Source: Rhynchonema sp. JSB1_4
Lineage: Eukaryota; Nematoda; Chromadorea; Monhysterida; Xyalidae
DNA length: 20,947 nt
NCBI GenBank assembly: GCA_030248065.1
Contig: JASAMV010002254.1
Location: forward strand, 1 to 20,947
Direction: 5' to 3'
Shown here: one piece after another, positions 1 to 18,775 of the stretch
How positions within the stretch are numbered: the first letter of the stretch is position 1
How the letters are laid out: the number at the start of each line of letters is the position of its first letter
Position numbers and translations under genes: made by a program
Notes under the pieces: generated by a model
What the model saw: only the letters and a program-made list of their open reading frames with translations
Databases searched by the model: none
Told to the model about the DNA's origin: nothing

Positions 1-588
1 GAGAGCTAAAAAACTGTAAAGACGTGCATCAAATAACAGGAAAAACTAAAAGAAAAGACCAAACGCAAATGACACCGAATTACATTTCCGATAAATACTT
101 ACTGTACCTAAAAGAGCCACAGTGAGAGATGAGCAAGCACAATAACGCACATACAAACACACAAAGTGAGACAATTTTCACAAAAATCTAAGATCAAATT
201 TACGTTTACGACTCATTACGAGCCATGCAAAACACCCGAATGCTTATGTTGTTATGTAAGACGACAAAAAGTGCAAACAAAAATATTATAATGGCAGCTC
301 AGCCACATTATAACATCAAATCTCACAGTGGGTAAGTTAACTATGAAATTCACCTGTTTTACGAGAATAATTGTACATGTCGATTGCAATTAGAGCTTCA
401 AATTTTACCAGTTTTCAGCTTGCGCACTGATGCAAATGGCACAGAAATTATCAATAATGTGACTAAGTGACTAATGGTCACTAGTAGCTACTTTTACATT
501 CATGATCAATTGATCAACAACAGAGCATTATACATATACAGTAAAAACTTCGTCATTTTGCAAAAACCACGGCAAAAATACTAAAAAC
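1..588. other. 3' flank of the aminotransferase gene, no gene seen
   Basis: AT-rich sequence downstream of the stop codon of the minus-strand alanine aminotransferase gene. It should include that gene's 3' untranslated region, but I found no canonical AATAAA on the minus strand close to the stop. No open frame, RNA gene or repeat could be supported here. Confidence 0.5.
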
Positions 589-6705
<6,117 letters not shown>

Positions 6706-7929
6706 AGTGAGTACTGGCTGTGCTTGTTGACGACCGAGTAGTAATGGCGCGCTGCACAATGATGATGACTGCAAGGTACAAACAGAATGAATTCGCAAAG
6801 TTGCACGCTATGAATGTGACTATAAGGAACTTGATCACCGAACAATGATTGTTGTTCAATTTGTACGGTCAATAGATCCGACGGAACACACAGACGAGCG
6901 GTTTGCACACATAAATGGACTGGGCAAAACATTTCCGGACCAGGACCAGCCACGATTTATTCACAAGATACAGATTAGACTTTGAACTACATTAAAGGCG
7001 TTCCATGTTCCGTGATATTTCTACAGTCCTGATTAGACAAGTGTAAGAGTTGTCAACACAAACCACAAACAATCTCATTGATGACAACAAGTATGCCAGG
7101 TGGAAGACAAGCAAGATCGCGTTGTGTGGCGCCAAAAACATTTTGGATTTCCACACGATCGAAATAAATTCTAGCGTGTTATCTAGCCTGATGGAAAACT
7201 AATCACGAAACATTCAACACCAAAATTTTCCATGATATGATATTCTAGCAAGCATTATGTGGTATCGACGCACCTTGTAGCCGAAAGTCAACGACGATGC
7301 ACTCCTCTTTGTAGCAGTGTTGCCGACAGCACTAAGCACTAGACGTCGCATGCAGAACAATCAAGTGAGGCACCAGGGTTAGAGCTGTTGCGCGGGTGAA
7401 CTGAAATTAGATATGGGTAGCGTCAGCGATTGATAACATGCTCAAGCTAAATCGCAAAGGATCCAACAACTTTGAAAGCAACGACTACGAACTTGCCCAA
7501 GCGAAGGGCACTGGTTCCGTCGTGGTTGTTGCCTTCAATGACCCAGTGACATCAATATACTCAGAACCCACCAAAGTCAAAAGAACAGCCAACTCGTTAT
7601 TCACAAAATCATGCAGCCGTAAGTTAAGAACACGAAAAGACTGACCTGCCGACTTTGGAACTGGATCGAAAACACCGCAGGTAGAAAGTTGACCAAAGTG
7701 CGCGCGTGGAGTGGATTACTGTTGGCGACCTGAAGAAATGTCTTAACAAGTGGACACAAAGGCGCTTGCGTTGAAGTACCCGTGCGACGACAGCGTCGAT
7801 GGCGTATGTCCAACGCAATTCCAAACAGAACCTCCGACAACATCAAGAAGACAAAAAAATATGACTTTTTATCCAACAACAATAATAAACCAAACTTAAC
7901 AACGTGAATAGAATAACAAGAAATTGCAA
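6706..7929. other. Upstream region between the two complete genes
   Basis: Separates the aminotransferase start from the stop codon of the AFG2-type gene. It should carry the aminotransferase promoter and 5' untranslated region. An acceptor-like TTGCAG on the minus strand just upstream of the start (about 6769) hints at an untranslated or presequence first exon further upstream. Plus-strand frame 7438-7644 and minus-strand frame 7601-7882 are open but have no recognisable homology. I do not call them genes. Confidence 0.5.
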
Positions 7930-13167
<5,238 letters not shown>

Positions 13168-13244
13168 ATTGCTGATACACGTCCAGCTGGCTGCAGGCGA
13201 TACAAAGCCGTGGTGTCGTTGACAAATCGAAAGTTTCCCATACC

Positions 13245-13492
13245 CACTGTAGTGGCTGTGGAGAGGGGGGCGGGGGGGGTGGTGGATTCCCCCCTGAGGG
13301 ATATCTATCTCGAGTCAACCCTTAAGGGGGAATGGGGTAGGGATCGGCGTCGACGCATGGAAAAGGGGGGATATCCCCAGTAGGTACCGGGGGGGGGGGG
13401 GGATACCTACTGTACCATGCCAAACATCGGGGGGATACCTACTGTACCAGGCGAGGTGGATACCCACTGTACTGTCCCCCACCTCCAACACT
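13245..13492. repeat. G-rich DNA-transposon remnant next to the AFG2A start
   Basis: Begins CACTGTAGTGGCTGTGG and ends CCTCCAACACTG, resembling the two termini of the hAT family at 14701-15537. Inside are repeated GGGATACCTACTGTACCA-like units and a run of 14 G at 13389-13402. The flanking octamers (CCCATACC and GGCTCTAT) differ, so this is not a clean single insertion; the two ends may belong to different copies. Confidence 0.4.
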
Positions 13493-13645
13493 GGGCTCTA
13501 TTCCGGGGGGATTCTATTAATTCACTGACCCCTTTTTGGGCGGCTGTATTACGAGGGGGCTCAATACCGGAGGCTATATTTAGGTTTTTACGGTATTTCT
13601 GGGAACAATTTTTCAGGTTCGGGTTAGTGAATTGATAGAGGCCCC
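13488..13645. repeat. Copy of the TACCGTAAAAACC-type repeat family
   Basis: Contains GGGCTCTATTCC, TATTAATTCACTGACCCC, ATATTTAGGTTTTTACGGTA and, at the right, the inverted form TTAGTGAATTGATAGAGGCC. The same blocks recur in both orientations at 14410-14567, 14660-14700, 17194-17410, 17640-17760 and 17785-17890. It is a partial copy interrupted on its right by the hAT element that starts at 13646. Confidence 0.6.
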
Positions 13646-13675
13646 CAGTGCTGTGGCTGGGGGGAGGGTGGGGGG

Positions 13676-14069
13676 CAGTGTAGTTCCTGGGGGGGAGGGG
13701 GGTCCCCCCTCGGGTACGTTATCTCCCCCTCGGGTGGTACACTATCCCCCTATCTCCCCCTCCGGGTACACTATCCCCCCAATTTTTGCCTAAAATGACC
13801 ATTTTTAGGCCTAAAATGGGCATTTTTAGGCCTAAAATGTGTGATTTTCAGGTCAATGTTCTCAAAAGTCGCCAAAATACGCTTTTTATGAAGAATTTTT
13901 TCCAAAAAGGGGCAAAAATAGGTCAAATTTTCTACCTCAAAAAGTGAAGTTTTCCCGAATTTGGGTCTTCCCCCCCCCTTCCCCCCCTCGGGGGTACACT
14001 ATCTCCCCCTCCGAGAAAAACGGAGGGTCCGCTTCCGCTATCTCCCCCTCCGGACCAGGAACTACACTG
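13676..14069 (-). mobile_element. hAT-type MITE, family A copy 1 (394 bp)
   Basis: Termini CAGTGTAGTTCCTGG and CCAGGAACTACACTG are inverted repeats. The element is flanked by a perfect 8-bp duplication, GTGGGGGG (13668-13675 and 14070-14077). Its internal sequence is the reverse complement of the copies at 14843 and 16420. It carries repeated TAGGCCTAAAA palindromes and several copies of an ATCTCCCCCTC motif. No transposase is encoded; it must rely on an enzyme elsewhere. It is nested in the family B copy. Confidence 0.9.
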
Positions 14070-14088
14070 GTGGGGGGTCCCCCCCAAT

Positions 14089-14188
14089 GGTACCCTACCC
14101 GCCCCGGCCTGGTACGCTACCCCCTACCCGCCCCGCTCTTGTACCCTACCCCCCTACCCGCCCCGCCCTGGTACCCTACCCGCCCCGA
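14089..14188. repeat. Imperfect tandem repeat of GGTACCCTACCCGCCCCG
   Basis: Four imperfect units of the motif, partly extended by extra CCCCTAC, in the subterminal part of the family B hAT element. Related units (GTACCCTACCCGCCCCG) reappear near 14333-14350. Such arrays are commonly transposase-binding subterminal repeats in hAT elements; that role is inferred. Confidence 0.7.
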
Positions 14189-14409
14189 TTTTTACCCCCA
14201 AAATGCCCATTTTTCGGTCAAAAATGCCCAAATTTCGACCGAAAACCCTGAAAAGTGCAAAAAATCTCGCGCTGCGCGCGATATATGCACTTTTTAGTAC
14301 ATAAAAACAGGCACCCGAAAAAACTTGTGTTGTACCCTACCCGCCCCGAAAAGTCTTCCCCCCCTCCCCCCAAACCGGATTTCCCCCCCCCCCCAAAATC
14401 CCAGGTACC

Positions 14410-14567
14410 GTAAAAACCTAAATACAAGGGGGGCCCTATTAATTCACTGACCCCATTTTCAAAAAATTATTTTCGTTTCTCAGCGAGAGCGTTCCAAATC
14501 CGGTGTTATTTTCGATCGATATTCCGAGGGGGCTCTATTCCGGGGGGGGCTCTATTTAGGTTTTTAC
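14410..14567. mobile_element. Short palindromic MITE of the GTAAAAACC family (158 bp)
   Basis: Left end GTAAAAACCTAAATACA and right end CTATTTAGGTTTTTAC are inverted repeats. TACC flanks both sides. Removing the element restores a GGTACCCTCGTACCCGCC string like its surroundings, which suggests a real insertion with a TACC duplication. It contains the family block CTATTAATTCACTGACCCC. In other copies the terminal repeat reads TACCGTAAAAACC, so the exact boundary is not secure. Confidence 0.5.
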
Positions 14568-14634
14568 TACCCTCGTACCCGCCCAGATTTTTTCCACCTA
14601 TGTACCCTACCCCGCCAAGGTAGCCACAGCACTG

Positions 14635-14700
14635 GAGCCCCCCCCACCGGAAAACACCCCCCCCCCCAAACGGAGTCAGTGAATTGATGGAGCCCCCTTC
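14635..14700. repeat. Left part of a TACCGTAAAAACC-family copy split by a hAT element
   Basis: Includes GTCAGTGAATTGATGGAGCC and runs up to the insertion point at 14700. Its continuation is 15538-15565 (CTATTTAGGTTTTTACGGTA). Joined across the insertion and one copy of CCCCCTTC, it reads like the uninterrupted paralogue at 17714-17760. Confidence 0.7.
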
Positions 14701-14757
14701 CAATGGTGTGGCTGGGGGGGGGGGGGGGGTGGGGGGGGTCCCCCCCCCCCCCCCCAA

Positions 14758-14842
14758 GGTACAGTAGGTAGGTTGCCGCCCCTCGCCTGGTACAGTAGGT
14801 AGGTTGCCGCCCCTCCCCTGGTACAGTAGGTAGGTTGCCGCC
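14758..14842 (+). repeat. 31-bp tandem repeat, about 2.7 units
   Basis: Units start at 14758, 14789 and 14820 with GGTACAGTAGGTAGGTTGCC followed by GCCCCTC-type sequence. The third unit is broken by the MITE that starts at 14843 and resumes after 15246. The array is subterminal within the family B hAT element. Confidence 0.85.
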
Positions 14843-15246
14843 CAGTGTAGTTCCTGGTCCGGAGGGGGAGATAGCGGACCCCCCGTTTTTTTCGGAGGGG
14901 GAGATAGTGTACCCCCGAGGGGGGGGAAGGGGGGGGGAAGACCCAAATTCGGGAAAAAGTCACTTTTTGAGGTAGAAAATTTGACCTACTTTTGCCCCTT
15001 TTTCGAAAAAATTCTTCATAAAAAGGGTATTTTGGCGACTTTTGAGAACATTGACCTGAAAATCGCACATTTTAAGCCTAAAAATGCCCATTTTAGGCCT
15101 AAAAATGGCCATTTTAGGCAAAAATTGGGGGAGATAGTGTACCCGGAGGGGGAGATAGGGGGATAGTGTACCACCCGAGGGGGAGATAGCGTACCCGAGG
15201 GGGGGGGGGCAACCCCCCCCCCCCTCCCCCCCCAGGAACTACACTG
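14843..15246 (+). mobile_element. hAT-type MITE, family A copy 2 (404 bp)
   Basis: Termini CAGTGTAGTTCCTGG and CAGGAACTACACTG; exact 8-bp duplication TTGCCGCC at 14835-14842 and 15247-15254. Its sequence is nearly the same as 16420-16822, with a handful of differences across the central ~170 bases. It carries GGGGGAGATAGTGTACCC-type repeats on both sides in the same orientation and a palindromic TAGGCCTAAAAATG core. It interrupts the third unit of the 31-bp array. Confidence 0.92.
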
Positions 15247-15537
15247 TTGCCGCCCCACCTAACTTTTCACCCAAAACATTCATTTTTGGCTTAAAATTGC
15301 ATAAAATTAGCATATTTGTCTGCAAATAGGCGAAAAATCGCGCGCTGCGCGCGAAATTAGTGTTTTAGGCCACATTTTCTTCAGTATTTAGACATAAAAA
15401 ATTTCGGTTTCCAGATGACCCCCCCCCCAAGTGGTACGACCCCCCCCCCTAGCTCGGCTGGTACAGTAGGTAGGTTGCCGCCCCGCATTTTGGGTGGTAC
15501 AGTAGGTTGCCGCCCCGCCTGGGTAGCTACACCACTG

Positions 15538-15565
15538 CCCCCTTCTATTTAGGTTTTTACGGTAT
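15538..15565. repeat. Right part of the split TACCGTAAAAACC-family copy
   Basis: Reads CCCCCTTCTATTTAGG and then TTTTTACGGTA. Its first 8 bases are the second copy of the target duplication of the hAT element 14701-15537. It ends in the family terminal repeat. Confidence 0.7.
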
Positions 15566-16064
15566 CCCCCCTCTCAGACCTGTACGGGAGGAATTTTTTA
15601 CCCTCGGCCGGTAATGGCTTCAGATCGAAAAATTGGGGGGGGTCTGGTAACCTCGGAAGCAAAATCAGGGGGGTCTGGTAATTTTTATGAATGAAGTCAG
15701 TAGACCTTATTTCAGTGTTACAGAGCTCATAGAGCCATTAGCCATGTATTCTCAGACTCATAAATACGTTTTGGCAGGTTTCTTTAACAAGCAAAAGCAT
15801 TTACGGCGCAAAGCAACATTTAAAAACAGAATAATCAAGTTTACGTACAAAATCTGGAAGTATAATACATACCTAAAAAGTTGACCGAAATGTTCAAATT
15901 AGTTAAGTAATGCCACGAATCAAGAAACTTTAAAACACTTCTGGTGAGCTAAGAAGACCGGAGACAATGCAATTACGTACAGTTACAATGTGCAGGTATA
16001 GGTTATGATGTCATTCAATGCGCAAGCCACAAAAAAACGGGAAACGTGACAAGCATAACTTTCG

Positions 16065-16373
16065 TTAGATTGAAATGTTGAACTTTCGGAACATGTTAGC
16101 GAAGCGCCGCTGAGCTTCGTCATCAATGTTCTCTTCTGCATAATGTTCAAGTTCGCCCTCTCCATAGAACAATTCAAATGCATCGTGATCCACCAAGCGC
16201 TCGAATTCCATCGAAGCGGTGCGCAGAAAACGTCCACGTTTGCACAGCTTCACTCGCAAGCATGCTTCGTGCGGACTTATGACTTGGCCAAGCATTGGCG
16301 CAAGTTTGCTTGCAGACATATCCAGAGCCACTTTAGGGCATAGTATAACTGGTGCCACCCAACCCATCAACAA
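16065..16373 (-). CDS. Unidentified open frame carried inside a hAT element
   Basis: A 102-aa frame starting MLMGWVAPVILCPK and ending RKFNISI with a TAA stop; it is open a few codons further upstream. Composition looks like real protein: balanced hydrophobic segments, a basic middle (LRVKLCKRGRF) and an acidic C-terminal third (FYGEGELEHYAEENIDDEAQ). A possible splice acceptor (GCGAAG) lies just upstream, so this may be a terminal exon captured from a host gene rather than a complete ORF. It shows no hAT signatures (BED finger, C-terminal dimerisation motif). The enclosing element's target duplication puts this frame within the transposed unit. I do not recognise the protein. Confidence 0.4.
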   Translation of the reverse strand: MLMGWVAPVILCPKVALDMSASKLAPMLGQVISPHEACLRVKLCKRGRFLRTASMEFERLVDHDAFELFYGEGELEHYAEENIDDEAQRRFANMFRKFNISI

Positions 16374-16419
16374 GCTTCGCAGTCATTAATCAACAACAAA
16401 GATACAATACCTATGCATG

Positions 16420-16822
16420 CAGTGTAGTTCCTGGTCCGGAGGGGGAGATAGCGGACCCCCCGTTTTTTTCGGAGGGGGAGATAGTGTACCCCCGAGGGGG
16501 GGGGAAGGGGGGGGGAAGACCCAAATTCGGGAAAAAGTCACTTTTTGAGGGAGAAAATTTGACCTATTTTTGCCCCTTTTTGGAAAAAATTCTTCATAAA
16601 AAGGGTATTTTGGCGACTTTTGAGAACATTGACCTGAAAATCACACATTTTAGGCCTAAAAATGCCCATTTTAGGCCTAAAAATGGCCATTTTAGGCCAA
16701 AATTGGGGAGATAGTGTACCCGGAGGGGGAGATAGGGGGATAGTGTACCACCCGAGGGGGAGATCGCGTACCCGAGGGGGGGGGGACCCCCCCCCCCTCC
16801 CCCCCCCCCAGGAACTACACTG
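16420..16822 (+). mobile_element. hAT-type MITE, family A copy 3 (403 bp)
   Basis: Same termini and internal structure as 14843-15246. The exact 8-bp duplication is TATGCATG at 16412-16419 and 16823-16830. It is nested in the family C element, upstream of that element's minus-strand open frame. Translated frames across it are repeat-derived. Confidence 0.93.
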
Positions 16823-17133
16823 TATGCATGTACATACATGATACCTATACCACTGTATGCCAGCCAACATATGTATACTTTGCATACAACATGGCACTTC
16901 AACATTAAAAAAGGCATAACAAGCCATGAGTGACAGAAAATGCGCGCGAAGCGCGCCGACCTGAAGTATAAAAAGGCTAAAATACACGTTTAAAATGCAT
17001 TTTGGAAGAGGTACTGGTTTGGATTTTGAGGGGGGTCTGGTAATTTTTGCCGAGGGTGCCGGAATTTACCCTCGGCAAATCCAAAATGACCCTCGGCCGG
17101 GCCGAGGGTGCCGAGGGTGGTTGTACAGGTCTG

Positions 17134-17194
17134 CCCCCTCTCCAATCCCGGTACAGTAGGTATCCCCTTCCAGAGTACCTACAACACTGTTCCG
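17134..17194. repeat. Right end of another family B-like hAT copy
   Basis: Contains GGTACAGTAGGTATCCCC and ends GTACCTACAACACTG, resembling the right ends of family B elements. TTCCGGGG follows at once. No left end flanked by the same octamer is found, so it is treated as a remnant. Confidence 0.45.
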
Positions 17195-17296
17195 GGGGGG
17201 CTCAATTAATTCACTGACCCCTTTTGGGCCGTACTTGGGGGAGCGGGTGAGGGGACCCCCAATTTCTGGCTAGAAATCCAATTTACCGAAAAAGCC
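17195..17296. repeat. Partial TACCGTAAAAACC-family copy
   Basis: Reads TTCCGGGG then CTCAATTAATTCACTGACCC and runs into G/C-rich sequence. It lacks the family terminal repeat on its left because an element end abuts it. Confidence 0.5.
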
Positions 17297-17760
17297 TACC
17301 GTAAAAACCTAAATACAGCCCCCCCCCCCCGGAATAGAGCCCCCCCCCCCCCCCCCGTAATACAGCCCCCCCAAAAAGGGGTCAGTGAATTAATAGAGCC
17401 CCCCCCGGAATAGAGCCCCCCCCCCCCCCTCAGTAACATCCCCTATCCAGTAGTGTATTAAGGCCTGATAGTGGTGCACAGGTACATTTATGCACGTTTA
17501 TTGTTCGTTCAGAGCACATAATATGCCTCTAATTGACGAATAGACACGAATAAATGCGATTACAAGCGAAAAAACATCCTTTCTTTCAATCCCATTTTTA
17601 GGGGTTTTTGGGGGGTATTTCTGCGAACAATTTTTCAGGTTCGGGTCAGTGAATTAATAGAGGCCCCCCCCGGAATAGAGCCCCCCCCCGTAATAGAGCC
17701 CCCCCAAAATGGGGTCAGTGAATTAATAGAGCCCCCCCTTCTATTTAGGTTTTTACGGTA
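17297..17760. mobile_element. TACCGTAAAAACC-family element with inverted ends (464 bp)
   Basis: The left end TACCGTAAAAACCTAAATA at 17297 is matched by inverted TATTTAGGTTTTTACGGTA ending at 17760. Inside are repeated (G)GAATAGAGCCCC, GTAATAGAGCCCC and GTCAGTGAATTAATAGAGCC blocks, long C runs (16 C at 17341-17356), and an unrelated AT-rich stretch near 17450-17580. No target duplication is evident, so it may be a composite of two adjacent copies. No coding capacity. Confidence 0.55.
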
Positions 17761-17784
17761 GGTAAACACAAGGGGATCCCAAAC

Positions 17785-17910
17785 ACAAGGGGGCTCTATT
17801 AATTCACTGGCCCAATTTTGGGGGCTCTATTACGGGGGGCTCTATTCCGCGGCGCGGGGAGCTCTACTCTATTAATTCATTGACCCGAATCTGAAAAATT
17901 GTTCCCAAAA
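17785..17910. repeat. Further partial TACCGTAAAAACC-family copy
   Basis: Contains GGGGGCTCTATTAATTCACT, GGGGGCTCTATTACGG, CTCTATTCCG and CTATTAATTCATTGACCC. It marks the right edge of the transposon nest. Confidence 0.55.
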
Positions 17911-18775
17911 GGAAAAAAATTTTCTCTTTTTTTTCCCGAGGAGGAAGAGCAAAACTTAACCTTCTGTTTTTAGTAGGCCCGGTGGTTGGCAGGGGCGTAC
18001 ACAGGTTTCGAGCTGGACTATAGGCTAAATTGAGAATCGTTTTTATCCAGTGTTGTTCCATTTTTCGAAAATACACTTTTAGGGCTTATTTGAATATGGC
18101 ATGCTTCACGTGGCGCGCGCAAATTTTGACTTTTGTGTTCCCGACACCAACACCACCGATTTTTTTACATTTGCCGCGTTCAAGAGCCAAAATCTTGCGA
18201 TTTTCGGCGTTCTTTTTCCTTCTCGTGACTTCTGGGAGTGGTATGGTACCCTCTGAGCGGCTGAGCGTGTACTGTACCCCAGGTACTCCCACGCCACTGT
18301 GCTTCTTCAGATTCGGCACCGTACCGATCAAACCCAGTATCAGTCAAAGCAGTAGAAGCGCACGAAAATTCTGACTTTTTTGTTCGCAGAACCACAAACG
18401 ACGCAAAACAGCCCAGAGATTACATATACGCATGCCCCGAAAGGTCACAAAACTTGGCGCAGTGTTGTCAGGTCATACTGCTGATATTCATGGACACAAA
18501 GATCACGTGTGGAATGGAAAAGCCGAGGGCACCTTTTATGCAACTCTAATTTGAAATAATCTCTGGATGGGAATGCACTTGAATAATTTATGGATTAGAG
18601 CTTGATACGGTCATGAAGATCAGTAATAAAGCGCACAATTTCTGGATCATCATTGTTGAAGATCTTCCGGAAAAAAATATCGCCATGTTATGGAATAAAA
18701 TGCTCACGAAGAATAATATTATTGTACTGTATTATTTTGACGTTCAATCACGATTTCTGTCGTGTTATTTTGATT
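17911..18775. other. Region between the transposon nest and the third gene
   Basis: No gene could be supported. Open frames at 18030-18374 and antisense to it have no recognisable family. Hints of more transposon ends occur at 17990 (CAGGGGCGTACAC) and 18299 (ACGCCACTG) without a shared octamer. The part nearest 18775 should contain the 3' untranslated region of the minus-strand gene. Confidence 0.4.

Larger units (their letters stand above)
13646..14634. mobile_element. Non-autonomous hAT-type element, family B copy 1 (989 bp with nested insert)
   Basis: The left end CAGTGCTGTGGCT is matched by an inverted right end AGCCACAGCACTG. Flanking octamers are GAGGCCCC and GAGCCCCC (7 of 8 match), as expected for an aged 8-bp hAT target duplication. 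Inside are a run of GGTACCCTACCCGCCCCG-like units (14089-14188), an AT-rich core with a CG palindrome near 14267-14281, and two nested elements (13676-14069 and 14410-14567). Proline-rich open frames across it are translations of the repeat, not genes. Confidence 0.75.
14701..15537. mobile_element. Non-autonomous hAT-type element, family B copy 2 (837 bp with nested MITE)
   Basis: Ends CAATGGTGTGGCT and AGCTACACCACTG are near-perfect inverted repeats. The element is flanked by an exact 8-bp duplication, CCCCCTTC (14693-14700 and 15538-15545). It contains 31-bp tandem repeats on the left, related GGTACAGTAGGTAGGTTGCC units near its right end, an AT-rich core with the palindrome TCGCGCGCTGCGCGCGA at 15338-15354, and the nested MITE 14843-15246. 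No coding capacity. It has inserted into a TACCGTAAAAACC-family copy. Confidence 0.88.
15575..17133. mobile_element. hAT-type element, family C (1559 bp with nested MITE)
   Basis: Eleven-base inverted termini CAGACCTGTAC and GTACAGGTCTG, with an exact 8-bp duplication CCCCCTCT at 15567-15574 and 17134-17141. Subterminal ACCCTCGGC-type repeats lie at both ends, and GGGGGGTCTGGTAATTTTT occurs near 15668 and 17031. Without the nested MITE (16420-16822) the element is about 1.15 kb, too small for a full hAT transposase. It contains a minus-strand open frame at 16065-16373 that I cannot match to a transposase. A CG palindrome lies at 16942-16956. Confidence 0.85.

Noticed and set aside
7601..7882. 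93-aa minus-strand open frame downstream of the AFG2A stop
   Set aside because: No homology recognised, no supporting splice or start context; most likely 3' flank of AFG2A.
13944..14297. Proline-rich open frames of about 100-117 aa (also 14506-15068 on the minus strand and 16538-16987)
   Set aside because: They are translations of C/G-rich tandem and subterminal repeats within MITEs; frames overlap in several registers and cross element boundaries.
14758..14842. CRISPR-like short direct repeats
   Set aside because: Units are directly adjacent without unique spacers, lie within a hAT element, and the DNA is eukaryotic.
15687..15884. 65-aa plus-strand frame in the family C hAT element
   Set aside because: Lys- and Ile-rich translation of AT-rich DNA with no domain signature.
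13245..17194. One large element spanning the whole nest from CACTGTAGTGGCT to CTACAACACTG
   Set aside because: Flanking octamers CCCATACC and TTCCGGGG differ; these are more likely ends of separate copies.
17990..18299. A further hAT element bounded by CAGGGGCGTACAC and ACGCCACTG
   Set aside because: Flanking octamers (GTGGTTGG and TGCTTCTT) do not match and the termini pair over only a few bases; possible, but not supported.
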